A stretch of DNA of 64,000 nt from NCBI RefSeq assembly GCF_026151205.1, contig NC_087083.1, positions 4,196,460 to 4,260,459 on the forward strand, read 5' to 3'. This document shows, in pieces, positions 55,189-64,000 of this stretch. The notes beneath the pieces were generated by a model. It saw only the letters and a program-made list of their open reading frames with translations, was not told the DNA's origin and did not search any database. Positions within the stretch are counted from its first letter, which is position 1, and each line of letters opens with the position of its first letter. The DNA is from Bolinopsis microptera. Taxonomy: Eukaryota; Ctenophora; Tentaculata; Lobata; Bolinopsidae. The position numbers and the translations under genes are program-made.

Positions 55189-58100
55189 GGGTGGATGGTT
55201 TTTTAATCGTATTTATGGAATTGGTACCGTTGTAAAACTTACATTATGACAGTTCAGATGGCGAAAGTTTTATCGAAAATGGACCTGTCATTGTTCTGGA
55301 AATAACAATAATAAACAATAATATCTATGACCAATTTAACCATATTAAGAAATGTGGTCGGTGATCCAGTATTGAGCATATGTGCAACTGTGTGAGTTCA
55401 GTATTCTAATTGCCCCCTTCAAGCAGCTAAGGTGCGTCTTACTAGCAGTCATGTGACCGAGATCACGTGATAACACCTTTAACTAACTTATTGCCCTGAG
55501 GATCAATTGGTACAATGTGTATTGAGGTAAATTGGTCGGGGTATGTTTTATTATATAATATCAGTATTTACACTGAAACATTCAATAGCTTTCCTTAGCT
55601 GTTGGAACAGTGAAAGACCAAAATATTAGATGTTAACCCTGAGCAAATTGTAGCTTGTAGTTGTACATTTAATATAATCAATAATACTACATACTACCTT
55701 GTCGGACTTTATTTAAACGGACTTTAGTTCATAGTTGGATGCTAGAAGCCCAAGTTTACAATTTACCGCAGAAATTTATCTCGTACCGTTTTAAAACCAG
55801 ATCTCGGAGAAAGGTTCACCTTAGAGTATTTTAAACCTAATTCTCGGGCAGACGTTTTACAATCTCCGAACAGTGTGACTATAATTATTTTATGTACAAT
55901 CTCCGAACAGTGTGACTGTATTATCATGTACAATATCCGAACAGTGCGTTACACCCTGGCCCCGGTGTTACACTAAGCTAACAGTCACACCCTGGCCCCT
56001 GTGTTACACTAAGCTAACAGTCACAACCCTGCCCCTGTTACACTAAGCTAACAGTTACACCCCTGCCCCTGTGTTAAAATAAGCTAACAGTTACAACCCG
56101 GCCCCTGTGTTACACTAAACTAACAGTTACACCCTGGCCCCTGTGTTACATTTAGCTAACAGTTACACCCTGGCCCCTGTGTTACACTAAGCTAACAGTT
56201 ACACCCTGGCCCCTGTGTTACACTAAGCTAACAGTTACACCCTGGCCCCTGTGTTACAATAAGCTAACAGTTACACCCTGGCCCTGTGTTACACTAAGCT
56301 AACAGTTACACCCTGGCCCCTGTGTTACAATAAGCTAACAGTTACACCCTGGCCCCTGTGTTACACTAAGCTAACAGTTACACCCTGGCCCCTGTGTTAC
56401 ACTAAGCTAACAGTTACACCCTGGCCCCTGTGTTACACTAAGCTAACAGTTACACCCTGGCCCCTGTGTTACATTTAGCTAACAGTTACACCCTGGCCCC
56501 TGTGTTACATTTAGCTAACAGTTACACCCTGGCCCCTGTGTTACAAAAAGCTAACAGTCACACCCCTGCCCCTGTGTTACACTTAGCTAACAGTTACACC
56601 CTGGCCCCTGTGTTACACTAAGATAACAGTTACACCCTGGCCCCTGTGTTATACTAAGCTCACAGTTACACCCTGCCCCTGTGTTACAATAAGCTAACAG
56701 TTACACCCTTGCCCCTCGGGTACACTAAGCTAACAGTCACAACCCAGCCCCTGTGTTACAATAAGCTAACAGTTACATCCTGGCCACTGTGTTGCACTAA
56801 GCTAACAGTTACACCCTGGCCCCTGTGTTACACTAAGCTAACAGTTACACCCTGCTCCTGTGTTACACTAAGCTAACAGTCACAACCCGGCCCCTGTGTT
56901 ACACTAAGCTAACAGTCACAACCCTGCCCCTGTGTTACACTAAGCTAACAGTTACACCCTGCCCCTCGGTTACACTAAGCTAACAGTCACAACCAGTGAG
57001 TAACTGTTATCTTAGTGTAACACAGGAGCCAGGGTGTAACTGTTAGCGTAGTGTAACACAGGGGCCGGGTTGTGACTGTTAGCTTAGTGTAACACAGGGG
57101 CCGGGTTGTGACTGTTAGCTTAGTGTAACACAGGGGCAGGGTGTAACTGTTAGCTTAGTGTAACACAGGGGCCAGGGTGTAACTGTTAGCTTAGTGCAAC
57201 ACAGTGGTCAGGATGTAACTGTTAGCTTAGTGTAACACAGGGGCCGGGTTGTGACTGTTAGCTTAGTGTAACTGAGGGGCAGGGTGTAACTGTTAGCTTA
57301 GTGTAACACAGGGGCCAGGGTGTAACTGTTAGCTTAGTGTAACACAGGGGCCGGGTTGTAACTGTTAGCTTATTGTAACACAGGGGCCAGGGTGTAACTG
57401 TTAGCTTATTATAACACAGGGGCCAGTGTGACTGTTAGCTTAGTGTAACACAGGGGCAGGGTATAACTGTTAGCTTAGTGTAACACAGGGGCCAGGGTGT
57501 AACTGTTAGCTTAGTGTAACACAGGGGCCAGGGTGTAACTGTTAGCTTAGTGTAACACAGGGGCAGGGGTGTGACTGTTAGCTTAGTGTAACACAGGGCC
57601 AGGGTGTAACTGTTAGCTTAGTGTAACACAGGGGCCAGGGTGTAACTGTTAGCTTAGTGTAACACAGGGGCCAGGGTGTAACTGTTAGCTTAGTGTAACA
57701 CAGGGGCCAGGGTGTAACTGTTAGCTTAGTGTAACACAGGGGCCAGGGTGTAACTGTTAGCTTAGTGTAACACAGGGGCCGGGTTGTAACTGTTAGCTTA
57801 TTGTAACACAGGGGCCAGGGTGTAACTGTTAGCTTATTATAACACAGGGGCCAGGGTGTGAATGTTAGCTTAGTGTAACACAGGGCCAGGGTGTAACTGT
57901 TAGCTTAGTGTAACACAGGGGCCAGGGTGTAACTGTTAGCTTAGTGTAACACAGGGGCCAGGGTGTAACTGTTAGCTTAGTGTAACACAGGGGCCAGGGT
58001 GTAACTGTTAGCTTAGTGTAACACAGGGGCCAGGGTGTAACTGTTAGCTTAGTGTAACACAGGGGCCGGGTTGTAACTGTTAGCTTATTGTAACACAGGG

Positions 58101-59585
58101 GCCAGGGTGTAACTGTTAGCTTATTGTAACACAGGGGCAGGGTGTAACTGTTAGCTTAGTGTAACACAGGGGCCGGGTTGTAACTGTTAGCTTATTATAA
58201 CACAGGGGCCAGGGTGTAACTGTTAGCTTATTATAACACAGGGGCCAGGGTGTAACTGTTAGCTTAGTGTAACACAGGGGCCAGGGTGTAACTGTTAGCT
58301 TAGTGTAACACAGGGGCCAGGGTGTAACTGTTAGCTTATTATAACACAGGGGCCAGGGTGTAACTGTTAGCTTAGTGTAACACAGGGCCAGGGTGTAACT
58401 GTTAGCTTAGTAACACAGGGGCCAGGGTGTAACTGTTAGCTTAGTGTAACACAGGGGCCAGGGTGTAACTGTTAGCTTAGTGTAACACAGGGGCCAGGGT
58501 GTAACTGTTAGCTTAGTGTAACACAGGGGCCGGGTTGTAACTGTTAGCTTCTTGTAACACAGGGGCCAGGGTGTAACTGTTAGCTAAATGTAACATAGGG
58601 GCCAGGGTGTAACTGTTAGCTTATTGTAACACAGGGGCAGGGTGTAACTGTTAGTTTAGTGTAACACAGGGGCCGGGTTGTAACTGTTAGCTTATTTTAA
58701 CACAGGGGCAGGGGTGTAACTGTTAGCTTAGTGTAACAGGGGCAGGGTTGTGACTGTTAGCTTAGTGTAACACAGGGGCCAGGGTGTGACTGTTAGCTTA
58801 GTGTAACACAGGGGCCAGGGTGTAACGCACTGTTCGGATATTGTACATGATAATACAGTCACACTGTTCGGAGATTGTACATAAAATAATTATAGTCACA
58901 CTGTTCGGAGATTGTAAAACGTCTGCCCGAGAATTAGGTTTAAAATACTCTAAGGTGAACCTTTCTCCGAGATCTGGTTTTAAAACGGTACGAGATAAAT
59001 TTCTGCGGTAAATTGTAAACTTGGGCTTCTAGCATCCAACTATGAACTAAAGTCCGTTTAAATAAAGTCCGACAAGGTAGTATGTAGTATTATTGATTAT
59101 ATTAAATGTACAACTACAAGCTACAATTTGCTCAGGGTTAACATCTAATATTTTGGTCTTTCACTGTTCCAACAGCTAAGGAAAGCTATTGAATGTTTCA
59201 GTGTAAATACTGATATTATATAATAAAACATACCCCGACCAATTTACCTCAATACACATTGTACCAATTGATCCTCAGGGCAATAAGTTAGTTAAAGGTG
59301 TTATCACGTGATCTCGGTCACATGACTGCTAGTAAGACGCACCTTAGCTGCTTGAAGGGGGCAATTAGAATACTGAACTCACACAGTTGCACATATGCTC
59401 AATACTGGATCACCGACCACATTTCTTAATATGGTTAAATTGGTCATAGATATTATTGTTTATTATTGTTATTTCCAGAACAATGACAGGTCCATTTTCG
59501 ATAAAACTTTCGCCATCTGAACTGTCATAATGTAAGTTTTACAACGGTACCAATTCCATAAATACGATTAAAAAACCATCCACCC
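55189..59585. mobile_element. 4.4-kb foldback element, TA target site
   Basis: Terminal inverted repeats of about 755 bp (55189-55945 and 58828-59585), almost identical, starting GGGTGGATGGTTTTTTAATC. TA precedes the left end (55187-55188) and follows the right end (59586-59587). The whole interior is minisatellite, in one orientation to about 56995 and in the opposite orientation after it, so the element is one giant palindrome. No coding capacity. Confidence 0.88.
55946..58827. repeat. 36-bp minisatellite, head-to-head arrays
   Basis: Unit CAGTTACACCCTGGCCCCTG-TGTTACACTAAGCTAA. About 29 copies up to 56995, then about 50 copies in reverse orientation. The two arms differ in copy number although the TIRs are nearly identical. 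Confidence 0.92.
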
Positions 59586-59587
59586 TA

Positions 59588-60243
59588 TTAAATATCTGAG
59601 TCTCATGTTTTTGTTTGCCATGCGGCACCATGCCTTTGTTTTCGAAACCTAACATTTGCATTTATAAAGCTTCAAATATAATTATTTTGGTTTATTTTCC
59701 AACTATTACATAATTGCTCAATTAGCTGATGAGATTCTAAAAATTGTATAGTTCAACTGAGCTTAAAGTAATAGTTTAAATCAGTGTGACATTCGATATT
59801 GCGTTCAAATATTTCAGTAAGTAATTTTATTTCTAATACCTTTGACGACTCTTTTAATCCAGTTTTATTACGTTGACCTCGTTATACTTGACAAGAGTTG
59901 CACTAACAAAGTATTTGTTGTTGAATGAAGATATATAATATACAGGACCGAAGGTGTTTTGATAATTTTAATAACTGAAAATATAGTTCAATTATTTTCC
60001 AATATCGGACCATATTCAATAAGTATTTATTTCAACTTTCGTGTTGACTGTCAGAACATATAATATAGTATACTAAATACTAATTTTGTACCTCTTTCTA
60101 CAACTACAAGTACACGAAAAGCTCAAACTAGTTACCTAATTTAGTATCTTTCCTTATGCGTGTGTCAATATCCATTTAATAAGCATTTAATTTTAAGTGC
60201 TAGCTTTATACTTTGGATACTTTGGAGAGATTCGTAGATTCCT
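59588..60243. other. no gene seen
   Basis: AT-rich sequence between the foldback element and a retrotransposon fragment. Confidence 0.5.
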
Positions 60244-60960
60244 CTACTGGGTCATCGAATAGTTCGACCACCCTTGCAGCATCGCTGCTGCCTTATTCAT
60301 ACTCCAGTCCAGCAAAGAATTTCCGTTAGGGCAGCGTAAATTGTAAATGCTGACAGATGGGTTATCTGAAAACGGTTTAAGAAATGCTGATAGCTTTGCT
60401 TTGAACAGCAGTGGCGGGTCTTCAATGAGGTAAAGATCTGATGTGTTCCACAAACCTGGCCCCATTACTGCAAGTGAACCATCATACAATGACTGTTGCC
60501 TTTGAGTACTGCGCTTGCTGAGACTTGGAATGGTGGCCTTGATTCCTTGTCTTGATGGAGTAGAAAAGTGGACCCCAGGTCATTTGGGCAGCGTTGGTGC
60601 AAGATTTTCCACATGTGGATGATAATATAACGCTCTCTCCTCCTTTGCATTGACATTAAATTTAGTGCTTTGAGCCGCTGCTAATATTCAAGATGTTGAA
60701 CACCCCAAATCCTTGAGTTGAAAGTACGCTGTACTCCTTCAATCTGTTAGATGTCTGCGATTTTACTGGTATTCCACAGAGGGCAGCAGTACTCGAAATG
60801 ACTTCGGACAAGTGACTTGTCAAGTGTCAACATTGTGATTCTATTTCTGCATTTGAACGCACTGAGCACCCAGGCTGCAACTTTTCTAGCTCGGGATGCC
60901 ATAGAACTGACATGATGTGACCACGACACTATAACTCCAAAATCCTTAACTTAGTCTGTA
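60244..60960 (-). pseudogene. L2/CR1-type RT C-terminal fragment
   Basis: Reads on the minus strand: SWSHHVSSMASRARKVAAW, LVRSHFEYCCPLWN, RRRERYIIIHMWKILH, SLAVMGPGLWN, SDNPSVSIYNL, NGNSLLDWSM. These are the post-RT signatures of non-LTR ORFs, in order, but broken by stops (for example around 60747 and 60675) and a frameshift near 60480. Dead copy without RT core. Confidence 0.85.
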
Positions 60961-61089
60961 CTCTGTAGGATAGAGCACATTACCACCTGACACCTTGTAT
61001 GTTTGTGTTTGAAATACAAAAGGTAGCAGATACAGACTCTCAGGATTCCCCGGAGAACTAGGAGCTCAAACCTATCCTCGTTTATTATA

Positions 61090-61263
61090 GGGGTCGTTCA
61101 CATATTACGTAATCATTTTTTGGAACATTTTTACCCCCCCCCCCCCCCCCCGTAATCAGTTTTACACATAGCTATTGTGTCAAAATGTTAATTACACTAG
61201 CGTAATCATTCGGAAACCCCCCTCCTCTCCTCTCAGCTGATTGCGTAATATGTGAACGACCCC
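61090..61263. mobile_element. 174-bp MITE ending GGGGTCGTTCACATATTACG
   Basis: TIR of about 24 bp; the right end reads CGTAATATGTGAACGACCCC. TTATTA occurs on both sides (offset by two bases on the left). An internal run of 17 C and a GTAATCA repeat. The terminus resembles MITEs of the ISL2EU type as I recall them; class uncertain. Confidence 0.75.
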
Positions 61264-62186
61264 TTATTACGTTTGGCACAAGCAATGACAGGGTCGATAG
61301 AACGATAACTTATATATTGCTTCACCGAAGAACTTTATTCCGGTCCATTATCTCAGCTTCTGAATGGTTTTATACGCAACAAAAAAAACCCACATTAATA
61401 GTTTTATAAACTATTCGATCATTCCGATAAATTTAAGAGTTCAAATTCGAATGCCTTATAATTCGGCTGATTAAGTAAGATAATTTGGTTATAAGGCTAA
61501 ACCTCCTAATTAGATTTGCTGGCCCAAGATAATTTGGTGACATGCATCAAGTAGATCACACCCTAATGTTTATTTAGATTTCTAGGATGCGTGTTATAGA
61601 CTGTAAGTGTAGCGGTCCATCAAAAAATGTGGATGTGTAATCGAATTTACTTGGGCTGAGTTTTAACAATCTACCTTTATACGAATTTGGAGTCTGGAAT
61701 CTGGATGTATGAATCATGTTATTTCAAGAAGTGACGGTGCAGTCATTTTGGTTTGGATTATTCATTGGTTTAATCTAGCTTCTATATTTTCCACGATTTT
61801 GTAAATAAAAGGTGTTTTTAAAAGCGCCAACTCCCCGATCAATTATAAGATGAATTCTTTGCACGAAGACACATTACAAAATTCTTCTCACAAATAATTT
61901 TTTCCTGTAGCCGTAAGACTGAGTTCAGGATGACTGTTGGAATGTAGCTACATCTCTTCTCACCCGACTTCTGCCAGAGGTTCCGTCTTAAAGATTCGTA
62001 AGCAGATACTTAGTACGAACTCAAATGTTAACCTACCGTTTCACAAGGTAGAATTTTGCTAAATTTTAGGACGTCCTTTACTATTTCTACCCTCTTAATA
62101 CCAATAACAAAAAAATGCGCTCGCTGGTGTTATAATACGCTGCGGTCATATACTCATTTTTGAGTATTCGTATTGATTAACTTGGG
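61264..62186. other. no gene seen
   Basis: AT-rich sequence between the MITE and the TCC-rich element; no domain recognised in any frame. Confidence 0.5.
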
Positions 62187-64000
62187 AGGGGGGGGGGCTC
62201 ATGTTTTGTGTCCAGTTTTGTCCGTTTGGTACTCTATATTTTTTCCTTAACGGACAAAAAGTAGGGCGGACAAAAACGGACATAAACGGACATAAACGGA
62301 CAAAAAACGTTATGAAAATAAAATGTAGATGCTTCCTCCTCCTCCTACTACTCCTCCTCCTCAGTCCTCCTCCTCCTCAGTCCTCCTCCTCCTCAGTCCT
62401 CTTCCTCCTCCTCCTCCTCCTCAGTCTTCCTCCTCCTCAGTCCTCCTCAGTCCTCCTCAGTCCTTCTCCTCCTCCTCCTGCTCCTCAGTCCTCCTCCTCC
62501 TCCTCCTCCTCCTCAGTCCTCCTCAGTCCTCCTCCTCCTCCTCCTTCTCCTCCTCATCCTCCTCCTCCTCCTCCTCAGTCCTCCTCCTCCTCAGAAAATA
62601 AAATTCAGATGCTTCCCCCTCCTCAGTCCTCCACCTTCTCAGTCCTCCTCCTCCTCCTACTCAGTTCTCCTCCTCCTCAGTCCTCCTCAGTCCTCCTCAG
62701 TCCTCCTCCTCCTCCTCCTCTTCCTCCTCCTCCTCCCCCTCCTCCTCCTCCTCCTCCCCCTCCTCCTCCTCCTCCTCCTCCTCCTCCTCCTCCTCCTCCT
62801 CCTCCTCCTCCTCTCTTCCTCCTCCTCCTCCTCCTCCTCCTCCTCCTCCTCCTCCTCCTCCTCCTCCTCCTCCTCATCCTCTTCCTCTCTTCCTCCTCCT
62901 CCTCATCAGTCCTCCTCCTCATCCTCCTTCTCCTCAGTCCTCCTCTTGCTCCTCCTCCTCCTCAGTCCTTCCCCTCCTCTTTCTTCTCCTCCTCCTCCTC
63001 CTCCTCCTCCTCCTCCTCCTCCTCCTCCTCCTCCTCAGTCCTCCTCCTCCTCCTCCTCCTCCTCCTCCTCCTCCTCTTCCTCTCTTCCTCCTCCTCCTCA
63101 TCAGTCCTCCTCCTCATTTTCCTCCTCCTCCTCCTCCTCAGTCTTCCTCCTCCTCAATCCTCCTCCTCCTCAGTCCTCCTCAGTTTTCCTCCTCCTCAGT
63201 CCTCCTCCTCCTCAGTCCTCCTCCTCAGTCTTCCTCCTTGTCAGTCCTCCTCTTCCTCAGTCCTCCTCCTCTTCAGTCCTCCTCTTCAGTCCTCCTCCTC
63301 CTCAGTCATCCTTTTCCTCCTCAGTCCTTGTCAGTCCTCCTCCTCCTCCTCCTCTTCCTCTTCCTCCTCCTCCTCCTCCTCCTCATCCTCCTCCTCCTCC
63401 TCCTCCTCATCCTCCTCCTCCTCCTCCTCCTCCTCTTCTCCTTCTCCTCCTCCTCCTCCTCCTCCTCCTCATCCTCTTCCTCTCTTCCTCCTCCTCCTCA
63501 TCAGTCAGCTCCTCCTCATCCTCCTCCTCATCAGTCCTCCTCTTGCTCCTCCTCCTCCTCCTCAGTCCTCCTCCTCCTCTTTCTTCTCCTCCTCCTCAGT
63601 CCTCCTCCTCTTCCTCCTCCTCCTCAGTCCTCCTCTTGCTCCTCCTCCTCCTCCTCAGTCCTCCCCCTCCTCTTTCTTCTCCTCCTCCTCAGTCCTCCTC
63701 CTCTTCCTCCTCCTCTTCTTCCTCAGTCCTTCTCCTCCTCAGTCCTCATATGTACGATACCTTCTCAGTTCTTCTATTACATTTAAATTTGTTTGACATC
63801 GTAGACATTTAAAAGACTCGACCTTATCATCCTCCTCAGTCCTCCTCAGTCCTCCTCCTCCTCCTCCTCCTCCTCCTCCTCCACCTCCTCCTCCTCAGTC
63901 CTCCTCCTTCTCAGTCCTCCTCCTCCTCAGTCTTCCTCCTCCTCAGTCCTCCTCAGTCCTCCTCCTCCTCAGTCCTCCTCCTTTCCCTCAGTCTTCCCCC
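62187..64000. mobile_element. left end of TCC-rich poly-G-ended element
   Basis: Starts with about 10 G, then CTCATGTTTTGTGTCC and TGTCCG repeats homologous to 51065-51190, then GATGCTTCCTCC and a TCC/CAGTCC minisatellite to the window end. Unique pieces at 62591-62610 (AAAATAAAATTCAGATGCTT, a repeat of the left inner end) and 63748-63830 interrupt it. The right end lies outside the window. Long frames here (up to 531 codons) are repeat artefacts. Confidence 0.75.

Noticed and set aside
62201-63812. Proline/serine/leucine-rich frames up to 531 codons
   Set aside because: TCC repeats are open in all three frames; they sit inside a poly-G-ended repeat element.

Overview
The window is a piece of an animal (metazoan, probably marine invertebrate) nuclear genome. 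The evidence is intron-containing genes with GT..AG splice sites, an AT-rich background, a rhodopsin-like receptor gene, non-LTR retrotransposons and many inverted-repeat DNA elements. The species cannot be named from the sequence. About one third of the window is tandem repeat.

Five protein genes are supported by exon-by-exon translation, and one more is partial and unrecognised. ZDHHC6-like palmitoyltransferase is on + (50-3786, 11 exons, 382 aa). UNC45 myosin/Hsp90 co-chaperone is on - (28162-15073, 14 exons, 935 aa). An acidic/basic low-complexity protein is on - (29574-28794, 3' part only). A short rhodopsin-like GPCR is on - (37706-34425, 4 exons, 275 aa). DBR1 lariat debranching enzyme is on - (47914-40175, 10 exons, 363 aa). 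SWI5 recombination accessory protein is on - (51754-51449, 101 aa). All exon phases close in frame, which is the main support for the models.

Layout. 1-19985: the 3' ends of ZDHHC6 and UNC45 face each other, and the block holding both was tandemly duplicated (about 1561-6722 and 6723-19985). Each outer gene is complete; between them lie a UNC45 3' fragment and a ZDHHC6 3' fragment. The second copy was later hit by a 579-bp TIR element, a 3.4-kb foldback element, an endonuclease-bearing non-LTR element itself split by a CR1/Jockey-like element, and a Helitron-like element. The first copy preserves unfilled sites. 20-28 kb: rest of UNC45. 29.7-33.4 kb: a satellite of 44-53-bp units carrying one 852-bp element. 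34-39 kb: GPCR gene with repeated exon pieces. 39-48 kb: DBR1. 48.8-51.4 kb: GGA-rich foldback element next to SWI5. 52-64 kb: no host gene recognised; a 317-bp tandem repeat, a hairpin, a GC-rich island, a 4.4-kb foldback element, retrotransposon fragments, and the left end of a TCC-rich element.

Two patterns stand out. First, tandem repeats repeatedly begin or end exactly on exon boundaries, so splice donors, acceptors, start codons or stop codons have been multiplied. Second, several inverted-repeat elements end in long poly-G/poly-C runs; three of them have flush 6-bp target-site duplications. Two others are long-armed foldbacks flanked by TA with minisatellite cores.
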